DNA from: an uncultured Serinicoccus sp.
GTDB taxonomy: Bacteria > Actinomycetota > Actinomycetes > Actinomycetales > Dermatophilaceae
NCBI RefSeq assembly: GCF_947487915.1
Contig: NZ_CANKYH010000006.1
Coordinates: 240,199-304,198 of the forward strand
Reading direction: 5' to 3'
DNA: 64,000 bases
The notes beneath the pieces are model-generated. The model saw only the letters and a list, made by a program, of their open reading frames with translations. It had not been told where the DNA came from and did no database searches. Below are positions 47,179 through 54,993 of the stretch, in pieces. The stretch's first letter is position 1, and the number at the start of each line of letters is the position of its first letter. Both the position numbers and the translations under genes were made by a program.

Positions 47179-47805
47179 TCAGCCGGCGCGGCCGTTCAGG
47201 CGCCCGACCAGGCCCCCCGGGGCATACCCGCCGGGGCGCAGGTCCTCGACGAGGACCGCGAAGGAGCGGTGGTCGGCCCATCCGCCGTCGACGTGCATGA
47301 GGCCGCGCTGCCGCCCCTCCTCGGGGATGCCGAGGCGGGCGACGACGGCCAGGGACGCGGAGTTCTCGGGGCGGACGGCGACCTCGATGCGGTGCAGCCC
47401 CACCTCGAGCAGCGCGTGGTCCACGAGGGCGGCCAGCGCCCAGGTCGCCACCCCCCGGCCGGTGGCACCCCGGTCCAGCCAGTAGCCCGCCCACGCCGAG
47501 CGACGGGCACCCCAGAGCACGTCGAAGAGCTGCATCTGGCCCAAGATCCGGCCGTCCACGTCGATGACGAAGGGCAGCGTCAGCCCGTCGCGGGCGCCGC
47601 GGTCGTTGATCCGGCGCATCTGGTGGAAGGGCAGGCCGCCGGAGCGGTCCTGCGGTGCCGTCGACTCCCAGGGCTGCAGCCAGGCGGCGTTGCGTCGGCG
47701 CAGGTCCTCCCACTCCGCCCGGTCGGCGCGGACCAGCCCGCGCAGGGTGAGCCGCCGCCCGTCCGGGAGCTCCTGGCGCACCCGCACCGGCCACGCCCAG
47801 CTCAC
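47179..47805 (-). CDS. GNAT family N-acetyltransferase (RimJ/RimL type)
   Basis: A 208-residue acetyltransferase of the RimJ/RimL class, which acetylates protein N-termini or small substrates. LTLRGLVRADRAEWEDLRRRN begins the fold, with PWEST and LPFVIDVDGRILGQMQL following. The acetyl-CoA pyrophosphate loop is in DRGATGRGVATWALAALVDHAL near residues 115-136. The last conserved strand is GLHRIEVAVRPENSASLAV. It overlaps moaC by 4 bp (GTGA). The moeA-moaC-rimJ linkage is standard in Actinobacteria and does not imply a role in molybdopterin synthesis. Confidence 0.92.
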   Translation of the reverse strand: MSWAWPVRVRQELPDGRRLTLRGLVRADRAEWEDLRRRNAAWLQPWESTAPQDRSGGLPFHQMRRINDRGARDGLTLPFVIDVDGRILGQMQLFDVLWGARRSAWAGYWLDRGATGRGVATWALAALVDHALLEVGLHRIEVAVRPENSASLAVVARLGIPEEGRQRGLMHVDGGWADHRSFAVLVEDLRPGGYAPGGLVGRLNGRAG

Positions 47806-48278
47806 TCCTCGCGCACCCAGTCCCCGGAGCGTCCGCCGGACTTGGCGACGACCCGGACGCCGGTCACGACGGCCAGCCGGTCGACCGCCTTGACCATGTC
47901 GACGAGGGCGAGCGCGGCCACGCTGACGCAGGTCAGCGCCTCCATCTCGATGCCGGTCCGGTCCGCGGTGCGCACGGTCGCGATGATCTCGACGCCGCCG
48001 TCGTCGACCTCGAGGTCCACCGTGACGCCGTGGATGGCCACCGGGTGGCACAGCGGCACCAGGTCGGGCGTGCGCTTGGCGGCCTGGATGCCCGCGACGC
48101 GCGCGACGCCGAGGGCGTCGCCCTTGGGCACCGTCCCGCCGCGCAGGGCCGCGACCGCCTCGCCCGAGAGGTCGACGCGTCCCCGCGCGGTCGCGGTGCG
48201 GGCGGTGACCTCCTTGCCGCTGACGTCGACCATGTGCGCCGTCCCATCGGCCCGCAGGTGTGTGAGCCGTTCAGTCAT
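47802..48278 (-). CDS. moaC: Cyclic pyranopterin monophosphate synthase
   Basis: A 158-residue MoaC that, after MoaA, forms cyclic pyranopterin monophosphate for molybdenum cofactor. Conserved blocks are HMVDVSGKEVTARTA near residues 15-29, KGDALGVARVAGIQAAK near 52-68, LVPLCHPVAIHGV near 73 (active site), and GIEMEALTCVSVAALALVDM near 108-127. The ATG overlaps the moeA stop by 8 bp, and the stop overlaps the GNAT start by 4 bp. MoaA, MoaD and MoaE are not in the window. Confidence 0.97.
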   Translation of the reverse strand: MTERLTHLRADGTAHMVDVSGKEVTARTATARGRVDLSGEAVAALRGGTVPKGDALGVARVAGIQAAKRTPDLVPLCHPVAIHGVTVDLEVDDGGVEIIATVRTADRTGIEMEALTCVSVAALALVDMVKAVDRLAVVTGVRVVAKSGGRSGDWVREE

Positions 48279-49572
48279 CGTCGGCGTCCCGGTCGTTCTC
48301 AGCCCGCTCGGCCTCCTCCTGCTCGAGCTCCCCCTGCAGGCGGGCGTCGATCTCCGCGCGCGGGCGCAGCAGCAGCAGCTCCACCTCGGACCCGGGGGTG
48401 ACCTCGCTGGCCTCCGGGTCGGAGATCGCCAGCGCGTCGGCCCGGGCGAGCGCGGCCACGAGGTGCGAGCCGGCGCCACCCGCCGGGGACACGGCATACG
48501 CGCCGGTGGGGTCGCGCTCGATCCGGACCCGGGTGTACGTCTGCCGGTCCGGCGAGCTGCGCCACCCTGTCGTCGCGAGGCCTGTGGTCCGCCGGCCCCC
48601 CTCGTTCCTCCCCGCGCGCCGCTGTAGCGCCGGGCGCACGAAGACCTCGAAGCTGACGAGGGTGCTCACCGGGTTGCCCGGCAGCGTGAAGACCGGCACA
48701 TCGCGCCGTCCCAGCACGCCGAAGCCCTGCGGCTTGCCGGGCTGCATCGCCACCTCGACGAACTCCATCGTGCCCTGCCCGGAGAGCACCTTCTTGACGA
48801 TGTCGAACTCGCCCTTGCTCACCCCGCCGGTGGTGATGACGACGTCGGCGTGGTCGAGCTGGCGGTGCAGCTGGCGGCGGGTCGCGCCCTCCTCGTCCGG
48901 GAGGTGCCCGAGGTGCACGACGTGCGCCCCGGCCCCGCGCACGAGAGCCTCCAGCATCGGGCCGTTGGAGTCGACGATCTGCCCCGGCCCGACCGGTTCG
49001 CCGGGCCGCACCAGCTCGTCCCCGGTGGACAGGATCGCCACCCGGACCGGCCCGACGACGTCCACCTCCTGCACCCCTGCCGAGAGCAGCGCCGCGATCT
49101 CGCCGGCACCGATGCGGCTGCCCGCCGGCATCACGAGGTCGCCGGTGCGGATGTCCTCGCCCGCCCGCCGGACGTGGGCGCCCTCCTCGGGATGCACCCG
49201 CAGCTGCGGCTCCCGGGGGTGCCCGTCGGTGTCCTCGACCTTGACGACGGCGTCGGCGCCCTCCGGCATCGGGGCGCCGGTCATGATGCGCCACACCTGA
49301 CCGGGCACCATCTCGTGGCGTGCCGGGTCGCCCGCCGCCACGTCCCCGGTGACCGGCAGCACGACCGGGCTCTCGGAGGAGGCGCCCTCGAGGTCGGCCC
49401 GGCGCACGGCATACCCGTCCATCGAGGAGTTGTCGAAGCGCGGCAGGTCGGTCAGGCTGCGGACGTCCGCCGTGGTGACCAGGCCCAGCGTGCGGCGGAC
49501 CGGCAGGGTGACGGCGGGGACCGGCTCGATCTGAGCCAGCACGGCGTCCAGGTGCTCGTCGACGGATCTCAT
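48271..49572 (-). CDS. moeA: Molybdopterin molybdenumtransferase
   Basis: A 433-residue MoeA that inserts molybdate into adenylylated molybdopterin. N-terminal LPRFDNSSMDGYAVR near residues 43-57 is diagnostic. The MogA-like core shows STGDELVRPGEPVGPGQIVDSN near 178-199 and TTGGVSKGEFDIVKKVL near 245. LPGNPVSTLVSFEVFVRPAL near 300 completes it. The C-terminus carries an acidic extension. There is no Shine-Dalgarno; TAGGGT lies 6 nt before the ATG at 49572. galU, usually next to moeA in mycobacteria, is absent. Confidence 0.97.
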   Translation of the reverse strand: MRSVDEHLDAVLAQIEPVPAVTLPVRRTLGLVTTADVRSLTDLPRFDNSSMDGYAVRRADLEGASSESPVVLPVTGDVAAGDPARHEMVPGQVWRIMTGAPMPEGADAVVKVEDTDGHPREPQLRVHPEEGAHVRRAGEDIRTGDLVMPAGSRIGAGEIAALLSAGVQEVDVVGPVRVAILSTGDELVRPGEPVGPGQIVDSNGPMLEALVRGAGAHVVHLGHLPDEEGATRRQLHRQLDHADVVITTGGVSKGEFDIVKKVLSGQGTMEFVEVAMQPGKPQGFGVLGRRDVPVFTLPGNPVSTLVSFEVFVRPALQRRAGRNEGGRRTTGLATTGWRSSPDRQTYTRVRIERDPTGAYAVSPAGGAGSHLVAALARADALAISDPEASEVTPGSEVELLLLRPRAEIDARLQGELEQEEAERAENDRDADDD

Positions 49573-49578
49573 GGCCCC

Positions 49579-49584
49579 ACCCTA
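49579..49584 (-). promoter_or_regulatory. Leaderless-type -10 for moeA
   Basis: On the minus strand TAGGGT ends 6 nt before the ATG of moeA. Only 11 bp separate it from the opposing -10 of the cyclo-ligase gene, so the two polymerases would compete. Confidence 0.55.
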
Positions 49585-49595
49585 GGAGCATGGGC

Positions 49596-49601
49596 CACAA
49601 T
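49596..49601 (+). promoter_or_regulatory. Leaderless-type -10 for the cyclo-ligase gene
   Basis: CACAAT ends 8 nt before the ATG at 49610, and no ribosome site is present. Confidence 0.45.
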
Positions 49602-49609
49602 CGGGCCGT

Positions 49610-50239
49610 ATGAGTGGTGCGCTGCCGGACTACCGCCCCACGGGGGACGTGGCCGCCGACAAGGCGACCTGGCGCACCGCGGTGCGGGCGGCCCGCCGCG
49701 GGCTCGTCGACGGGTGGTCCGCGGCGGAGCGCGACGCCGCGGCACGGGCGCTCGCGGAGGGGGGGCTGGCGCACCTGCGGGGGTATGCCGTCGCGCGCGG
49801 TCGCGACGGCCTCGCCGGGGCGACCGTCACCGCCTACGAGCCGATGCGCACCGAGCCACCGGTCCGGGGGCTGACCGACGCGCTGCGGCGGGCGGGGGTG
49901 CGGGTGCTGGTGCCGCTCACGCTGGAGCGGCCGCGGCTGGACTGGGCCGACCTCGACGACCCGGGGCGCGCGCCCCTGGGCGAGGACGTGCTGCAGGAGG
50001 TCGACCTGGCGTTCGTGCCCGGGCTCGCGGTCTCCCGTGCCGGGGTCCGGCTGGGGCAGGGCGGGGGGTACTACGACACCGTCCTCCCCCGGCTGCGCGA
50101 GCTCTCCGGCGGTGCCCTGGTCGTCCTCGTCCTGCACGACCACGAGGTCGTCCCCCAGGTGCCGGCCGCCGGTCACGACGCGGTCGTCGACGCGGTGCTG
50201 CGACCCGCGACGGGCGTGCGTCGCCTGCCGCTGGCCTGA
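49610..50239 (+). CDS. 5-formyltetrahydrofolate cyclo-ligase
   Basis: A 209-residue MTHFS that converts 5-formyl-THF to 5,10-methenyl-THF with ATP, recovering a storage or inhibitory folate. The N-terminal helix RTAVRAARRGLVDGWS carries the conserved basic residues. The nucleotide and substrate loops appear as VLVPLTLERPRLDWAD, and the signature GQGGGYYDTVLPRL near residue 147 matches the family motif GxGGGYYD. It converges with the penicillin-acylase-family gene with no gap. One GTATGCC site falls in the coding sequence. Confidence 0.94.
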   Translation: MSGALPDYRPTGDVAADKATWRTAVRAARRGLVDGWSAAERDAAARALAEGGLAHLRGYAVARGRDGLAGATVTAYEPMRTEPPVRGLTDALRRAGVRVLVPLTLERPRLDWADLDDPGRAPLGEDVLQEVDLAFVPGLAVSRAGVRLGQGGGYYDTVLPRLRELSGGALVVLVLHDHEVVPQVPAAGHDAVVDAVLRPATGVRRLPLA

Positions 50240-52927
50240 TCAGCCCTCGGCGGGTACCAGGGTGAGCGTCTGGCTCCCGGCCTCGTCCACCGCGTCCCGG
50301 CTGAACGCCCACGGGTAGGTGTCGCCCTCGATCCAGGCCCGCGTCTGGTCGTCGTAGTTGGCGTGGAAGGGGTGGCCCGAGGTGCCCGTCTGGTTGACCC
50401 AGGTGGAGGCGTCGAGGTCGGCGAGGTCGACGACCATGCGCATGGACGGGGCCGAGGTGACGTCGAAGCTGCCGGTGCTGGCGTCCCAGTTCATGGCGTT
50501 GACCATGGCGCTGCTGCCCGGCACCGGGAAGGGGCCGCGGTTGACCAGGTCCTGCACCACCCCGGGCACGCCCTCCTCGCCCAGCACCTGGTGGCGCAGG
50601 TGGGCGCGGTGCAGCTGCCCCCAGCTCCAGTCCGCGGGGTCCTTGGAGATCTGCCGGGTGAGGTCGAGCCGCGCGTCCACCAGAGCGGTGCGCAGCACCT
50701 CGTCGCGCGACTCGATGACGCCAGGGGTGCGCTGGTCGTCCCACCACACGCTCTCGGGGGAGGCCATGAGGTCGACCACGATCTGCATGGAGCGGGAGTT
50801 TCCGGTCGCGCCGAGGTCCGGCGGCAGCTCGTCGTCGAAGACCGCCTCGAGCAGGTTGTCGTAGACGGCGTAGAAGTAGGCCGCGGCAGCGGTCTGGTCG
50901 CCGTCGGCCGGGGAGCTGCCGTCCCAGTCGCGCAGCAGGTCCTGGGGCGCGGTGTAGAAGTCGCCCTCGAGATCGACCTCGGTGAGGTAGGGCACCATGT
51001 CGAGCGCGAAGGTGCTGACGTCGTCGAGCTGGATCTCGCTCATGTCGGCACCCGTGAGCGGCCTCTGCTCCAGCCGTGAGCGCAGCAGCTCCAGGATGCG
51101 GCTGGAGCGGTAGCCCTTGTCGTACTCCGTCGTGAGGAAGGGAGTGGACCCCCGCACGACCGCCTGGTTGGCCGCGACGACGATGCCGTCCTCGGGGTTG
51201 TAGGCCGTCGGCAGGTCGTCGAAGTCGACCCACCCGCGCCAGGCGTACTGGTCGTCCCAGCCGGGGGCCGGGTAGTAGCCGGGCGGGGTGGAGTAGGTCG
51301 CGCTGCGGCGGACCGGGACCAGGCCCGGGGCCTGGTAGCCGATGTTGCCCTCGGTGTCGGCGTAGAGGAGGTTCTGGGAGGGCACGGCGAAGAGCTGCGC
51401 CGCAGAGCGGAACTCGTCCCAGTCGCCGGCCGCGTTGAGGGCGAAGACGGCCTCCGCGGTGCGGGCCGGCTCCAGGCCGGTCCAGCGCAGCGCCACCTCG
51501 AAGTCCCGGGAGGTCGCGACGCCGTCGAGCGGTCCGTTGTCACCCATCCGGCCGACGTCCTCGAGCACGTCGGAGACGATCGGGCCGTTCGAGGTCTCCC
51601 GCACGGTGAGCTCGACGTCGTCGCCGCCGGCCACCCGGATCGTCTCGGTGCGCACGTCCATGGGGACGTAGTCCTCGTCGCGCAGCACCGTGTCGTCCAC
51701 GGTGTCCTCGAGGTAGAAGTCGGTGACGTCGGGGTCGAGGTTGGTGAAGCCCCAGGCGATGGAACGGTTGTGGCCGATGACCACCCCCGGCAGGCCGGCG
51801 AAGGTGAAGCCGGTGACGTCGAAGGGGCACTCCTCGCTCAGCTCACGACAGTGCAGACCGCTCTGCATCCAGATCCCGGGCTGGGAGATCGCGAGGTGCG
51901 GGTCGTTGGCGAGCAACGGCATACCCGTCTCGGTGTGGTCCCCGGAGACGACCCAGGAGTTGGAGCCGATGCCCTCGCCGGAGCCCATGAGCTCGGGCAC
52001 CGCGGCGAGAGCGGACGCGGTGTCCGCGAAGGCGTCCTGCTGCGCCGGCCCGGCGAGCCACTGGCGCGTCTCGTCCGAGATCGGGCCGTCCGGGGCCACC
52101 GGGTCGCCGCGACCCACGAGGTCGGCGGCGTCCGACTGCCCCGGCACCGGCGCGAGCATCGTGCCCTTGGTCCCGCTCCGGCTGTCGGTGACCCCCGTGG
52201 GCAAGGTCTGCGGCGGCCTCCACTCGCTGCGGTCCAGGATGGGCGGGTGCTGGTCGAAGGGGTAGTCGGGGTAGAGGGTCTCGAGCTGGTCCAGCGACAC
52301 CTGCCCGACGAGGCGACCGCGCGCGATCTCGTCGGCGTAGTTGCCGCGCAGGTCCCAGGCCATGGCCTTCAGCCAGGCGAGCGAGTCCACCTCGTCCCAC
52401 GGTCGCACCGTGTAGCCCGGGGCGCCGGAGGAGAGCAGGACGTACTCGATCCCCAGGGCGGAGGGGCCGCTGCGGCTGTCGATGTAGGCGTTGACCCCGG
52501 CGGCGTAGGCGGCGAGGTAGGTACGTGCCTCCGGCGACAGCAGCGACAGCTCCTGCTCGGCGACCCGACGCCAGCCCAGGGTGCGGATGACCCGGTCCGT
52601 CTCCAGACCTCCCTCGCCCACCAGCTCGCTGAGCCGGCCGCTGACGATGTGCCGCCGCAGGTCCATCTGGAAGAAGCGGTCCTGGGCGGCCACGAAGCCC
52701 TGCGCCCGGAAGAGGTCCTCGGCGGTGTCGGCGTAGATGTGCGCCACCCCCAGGTCGTCCCGCACCACCTCCACCTCGGCGCCGAGGCCGGCCAGCTCCT
52801 GCTCACCGGAGACCTGCGGAAAACCGCGCCGGGTCAGACCGACCGCGATGACGGCGGTGGCCACCACCACCACCACGAGGATCGCGGCGATCGGCACGGC
52901 CAGACGCTGCCAGAGGGGACGGGACAC
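50240..52927 (-). CDS. Penicillin acylase family (S45) Ntn-hydrolase
   Basis: An 895-residue self-processing amidase precursor of the penicillin acylase family, anchored or exported by an N-terminal hydrophobic helix (VPIAAILVVVVVATAVIAV, about residues 11-29). The alpha-chain region shows VVRDDLGVAHIYADTAEDL and FVAAQDRFFQMDLRR. The autocatalytic serine that starts the beta chain is in GIGSNSWVVSG near residue 322. NDPHL and PGVVIGHNRSIAWGFTN follow, as in the family. Natural substrates may be acyl-homoserine lactones, antibiotics or peptides; sequence alone cannot decide. A GTG start is used, with TAGGCT 6 nt upstream. Confidence 0.93.
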   Translation of the reverse strand: MSRPLWQRLAVPIAAILVVVVVATAVIAVGLTRRGFPQVSGEQELAGLGAEVEVVRDDLGVAHIYADTAEDLFRAQGFVAAQDRFFQMDLRRHIVSGRLSELVGEGGLETDRVIRTLGWRRVAEQELSLLSPEARTYLAAYAAGVNAYIDSRSGPSALGIEYVLLSSGAPGYTVRPWDEVDSLAWLKAMAWDLRGNYADEIARGRLVGQVSLDQLETLYPDYPFDQHPPILDRSEWRPPQTLPTGVTDSRSGTKGTMLAPVPGQSDAADLVGRGDPVAPDGPISDETRQWLAGPAQQDAFADTASALAAVPELMGSGEGIGSNSWVVSGDHTETGMPLLANDPHLAISQPGIWMQSGLHCRELSEECPFDVTGFTFAGLPGVVIGHNRSIAWGFTNLDPDVTDFYLEDTVDDTVLRDEDYVPMDVRTETIRVAGGDDVELTVRETSNGPIVSDVLEDVGRMGDNGPLDGVATSRDFEVALRWTGLEPARTAEAVFALNAAGDWDEFRSAAQLFAVPSQNLLYADTEGNIGYQAPGLVPVRRSATYSTPPGYYPAPGWDDQYAWRGWVDFDDLPTAYNPEDGIVVAANQAVVRGSTPFLTTEYDKGYRSSRILELLRSRLEQRPLTGADMSEIQLDDVSTFALDMVPYLTEVDLEGDFYTAPQDLLRDWDGSSPADGDQTAAAAYFYAVYDNLLEAVFDDELPPDLGATGNSRSMQIVVDLMASPESVWWDDQRTPGVIESRDEVLRTALVDARLDLTRQISKDPADWSWGQLHRAHLRHQVLGEEGVPGVVQDLVNRGPFPVPGSSAMVNAMNWDASTGSFDVTSAPSMRMVVDLADLDASTWVNQTGTSGHPFHANYDDQTRAWIEGDTYPWAFSRDAVDEAGSQTLTLVPAEG

Positions 52928-52933
52928 GGCCCC

Positions 52934-52939
52934 AGCCTA
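52934..52939 (-). promoter_or_regulatory. Leaderless-type -10 for the acylase gene
   Basis: On the minus strand TAGGCT ends 6 nt before the GTG start, with no ribosome site between. It is back-to-back with the fmdB promoter. Confidence 0.5.
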
Positions 52940-52972
52940 GGTGACGGTGCACGGCGCGGTCAGGAGGCGACG

Positions 52973-52978
52973 TAGAAT
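52973..52978 (+). promoter_or_regulatory. Leaderless-type -10 for the fmdB-like gene
   Basis: TAGAAT ends 8 nt before the GTG at 52987. An aggagg lies too far upstream (about 20 nt) to serve that codon. Confidence 0.55.
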
Positions 52979-52986
52979 CCGGGCTC

Positions 52987-53403
52987 GTGCCCACGTATTC
53001 ATACGCCTGCAAGGACTGCGGCCACGCCTTCGACATCCAGCAGGCGTTCACCGACGACGCCCTGACCGCCTGCCCCGAGTGCGAGGGGCGGCTGCGCAAG
53101 GTCTTCAGCGCGGTCGGGGTCGTCTTCAAGGGGTCCGGTTTCTACCGCACCGACTCGCGCGGGTCGGGGTCCGGGTCGGGGAGCAGCGGCTCGTCCTCCG
53201 GTGGGTCCGAGCGGAGCTCGAGCGACCAGGGCGGCTCCGGGTCCGGCGGCTCGGCCAGCGGGTCCGGCACGTCGGGCGGGTCCGGCACGTCGGGCGCAGG
53301 CTCGTCCGGCACGGGCGGATCCTCCTCGACGAAGAGCTCCGGCTCCACGACCGCGTCCACATCCTCCGGAGGGTCAGGCCCGTCGTCCACAGGCTCCGCC
53401 TGA
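52987..53403 (+). CDS. FmdB-family zinc-ribbon protein with Ser/Gly tail
   Basis: A 138-residue protein. The first roughly 55 residues are the FmdB regulatory domain, a zinc ribbon with MPTYSYACKDCGHAF and CPECEGRLRKVFSAVGVVFKGSGFYRTD ligand pairs (CxxC twice). The remaining 80 residues are a low-complexity Ser/Gly/Thr tail. FmdB proteins were first seen by the Methylophilus amidase/formamidase genes, but the domain is widespread and its role is unclear. The position between the cyclo-ligase and mscL is the mycobacterial order (Rv0991c). The GTG start has TAGAAT 8 nt upstream. Confidence 0.9.
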   Translation: MPTYSYACKDCGHAFDIQQAFTDDALTACPECEGRLRKVFSAVGVVFKGSGFYRTDSRGSGSGSGSSGSSSGGSERSSSDQGGSGSGGSASGSGTSGGSGTSGAGSSGTGGSSSTKSSGSTTASTSSGGSGPSSTGSA

Positions 53404-53430
53404 GCCCTGGCCGGACCCGGCCCCGGGGCC

Positions 53431-53436
53431 TAGCGT
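53431..53436 (+). promoter_or_regulatory. Leaderless-type -10 for the SAF-domain gene
   Basis: TAGCGT ends 7 nt before the GTG at 53444. No ribosome site is present. Confidence 0.45.
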
Positions 53437-53443
53437 CGCCGGG

Positions 53444-54079
53444 GTGACCCCAGCAGCAGGACCCTCGCCCGGCCGACCGCGCAGCAGGCGCACCGTGCGC
53501 CCCTCGCTGGCGCTGCCTGCCCGTCGGTGGGTGGCCGCGGGCCTCGCAGCCCTGGTCGTCGGCGGAGGTCTCCACCTCGTCGTGTCCCAGCCCCGACCCG
53601 AGGACGTCCCCGTCGTCGTGGCGGCCCGCGCCCTCCCGGTGGGTGCGCCGCTGACCCCGGGGGACACCGAGCTGCGCCAGCTGCCGGAGGCGGCCCTGCC
53701 GGCGGGCGCCCTCCATGAGCTCCCCGCCGGAGGCGCCCAGGCGGCCGTCCCGCTGCAGGCCGGCGAGATCCTCAGCGCCGCCGACCTGCGCACCTCCGCC
53801 CTGCTCGCGGGCCTCCCCGGCCGGGTGGCGGTCTTCGTGCCCCTGGGCGAGCCGGCCGTCGCCGAGGCGCTCGGCGCCGGCGATGCGGTCGACGTGCACT
53901 CGCCGGTCGACGGGTCGGTGGTCGCCCGGGAGGCGCTGGTCCTACGGACACGGGTCGGGGAGGCCCCGGGGCTGTGGCTGGCCGTGGAGGAGGACACGGC
54001 GGCCGGGCTGGCCGCGGCGCGCGGCGCCGACCCCGCGGGCGCGGCGCTGGGCGTGGCGCTGCGACCGCCTCCTCCGTAG
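53444..54079 (+). CDS. SAF-domain protein (CpaB/RcpC-like)
   Basis: A 211-residue protein with an N-terminal basic segment and one transmembrane helix (WVAAGLAALVVGGGLHLVV, about residues 26-44), then a SAF domain (VVVAARALPVGAPLTPGDTE, LQAGEILSAADL). The C-terminal half resembles the RcpC/CpaB fold (VAVFVPLGEPAVAEALGAGD, DVHSP). CpaB proteins help assemble Flp/Tad pili, but no other tad genes are here, so a pilus role is not supported. It is a stand-alone member. The GTG start is the first in-frame codon after the putative TAGCGT promoter. Confidence 0.8.
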   Translation: MTPAAGPSPGRPRSRRTVRPSLALPARRWVAAGLAALVVGGGLHLVVSQPRPEDVPVVVAARALPVGAPLTPGDTELRQLPEAALPAGALHELPAGGAQAAVPLQAGEILSAADLRTSALLAGLPGRVAVFVPLGEPAVAEALGAGDAVDVHSPVDGSVVAREALVLRTRVGEAPGLWLAVEEDTAAGLAAARGADPAGAALGVALRPPPP

Positions 54080-54105
54080 GGGTGGGCGGGCGGGCCGGCT
54101 CTGCC

Positions 54106-54111
54106 TATACT
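54106..54111 (+). promoter_or_regulatory. Possible -10 for mscL
   Basis: TATACT lies in the 133-bp gap before mscL and would give a leader of about 95 nt. No -35 is recognisable. Confidence 0.35.
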
Positions 54112-54212
54112 CCTGCCGTGGCGCCAGGGGCGAGGCACGGCGCGGGCCACCCACATCCGACACCACCATGTGCGCACCGTCCTGCCCTGCGCACGTCTTG
54201 AGAGGAGAGGCC

Positions 54213-54620
54213 ATGCTCAGCGGCTTCAAGGACTTCATCATGCGCGGCAACGTCATCGAGCTGGCCGTCGCGGTCGTCGTCGGCTCCGCCTTCGCGGCGG
54301 TCGTCGACACCATCGTCTCCAACGTCATCACCCCGCTGCTCAACGCCGCCGGCGGCGCCCAGGTCGACGGTCTGGGCTTCCGCATCATCTCCGGCAACGA
54401 CTCGACCTACGTGGACCTGGCCGCGATCATCAACGCGCTCATCGTCTTCCTGCTCACCGCCGCGGTCGTCTACTTCGTCCTCGTCGGCCCGATGAACAGG
54501 ATGACCGAGCGCATCAACCGCACCAAGGCGGTCGAGGAGGAGGTCATCTCCGAGGAGGTGGCCACCCTTCGCGAGATCCGCGACCTGCTGGCCCAGCGCC
54601 GCCCCGACCCCTCGCTCTGA
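54213..54620 (+). CDS. mscL: Large-conductance mechanosensitive channel
   Basis: A 135-residue MscL, the emergency osmotic release channel of the inner membrane, a homopentamer. The N-terminal amphipathic helix (MLSGFKDFIMRGNVIELAVAV) leads into TM1 (VVVGSAFAAVVDTIVSNVITPLL), a short periplasmic loop, TM2 (AAIINALIVFLLTAAVVYFVLV, about 70-91) and a cytoplasmic charged helix bundle. Length is canonical. A clear Shine-Dalgarno (gaggagagg) precedes the ATG, unlike its neighbours. Mycobacterial gene order is retained. Confidence 0.97.
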   Translation: MLSGFKDFIMRGNVIELAVAVVVGSAFAAVVDTIVSNVITPLLNAAGGAQVDGLGFRIISGNDSTYVDLAAIINALIVFLLTAAVVYFVLVGPMNRMTERINRTKAVEEEVISEEVATLREIRDLLAQRRPDPSL

Positions 54621-54655
54621 GCCACCGCACGTCCACCCGGCCCCACCACGCGTCC

Positions 54656-54684
54656 GGTGCATCCGCACCCCGCGTCCGGTGCGG
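54656..54684. terminator. Overlapping hairpins between convergent genes
   Basis: Two alternative stems are possible: ggtgc-atcc-gcacc (54656-54669) and ccgcacc/ggtgcgg (54663-54684). They lie 36 nt after the mscL stop and 13 nt from the end of the convergent small gene. The gap also repeats cgcgtccggtgc twice. Confidence 0.45.
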
Positions 54685-54696
54685 TGAGCGAGCGCG

Positions 54697-54993
54697 TCAG
54701 TCCCAGTGCGGGGGGCGCTGCTCGAGGATCCAGCTGTCCCGCGGGTCGAGTCGGGTCGGGGCCACGGCCTCGCCCGCGCGACCCGACGACTCCCGGTCGC
54801 GCCGGCGGGGGGCCGGGCGCTCGTCGGTCTGGTCGGCGGCCGGGTTGGTCGGGGGTGCGACCACGCGACCGCGGGTATGCCGTCGGCCGGCTCGGCGACC
54901 GGAGCCGGCTGCTCGCCGGGCCGCCCCTGTCGCGCCTCCTCCCGGGCTGCGCTCGTCGACGCCCGGGTCGTCGCTCCCGTCGCCGGTGGACAT
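54697..54993 (-). CDS. Small protein coupled to the degenerate helicase
   Basis: A 98-residue hydrophilic protein that I cannot assign to a family. Most of it is Arg/Gly/Pro-rich and probably disordered, but it ends with a compact, conserved-looking DPRDSWILEQRPPHWD. Its ATG overlaps the stop of the large helicase-nuclease gene in a TGATG arrangement, so the two are translationally coupled, which is the main evidence that it is a real gene and a likely partner. It is convergent with mscL. It contains one GTATGCC site. Confidence 0.65.
   Translation of the reverse strand: MSTGDGSDDPGVDERSPGGGATGAARRAAGSGRRAGRRHTRGRVVAPPTNPAADQTDERPAPRRRDRESSGRAGEAVAPTRLDPRDSWILEQRPPHWD

Noticed and set aside
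53444..54079. Start of a Flp/Tad pilus locus
   Set aside because: Only the CpaB-like SAF protein is present; no prepilin peptidase, TadA ATPase or pilin genes surround it.
54080..54212. Possible c-di-AMP or other riboswitch upstream of mscL
   Set aside because: I could not find the conserved core of any known riboswitch in the 133-bp leader.
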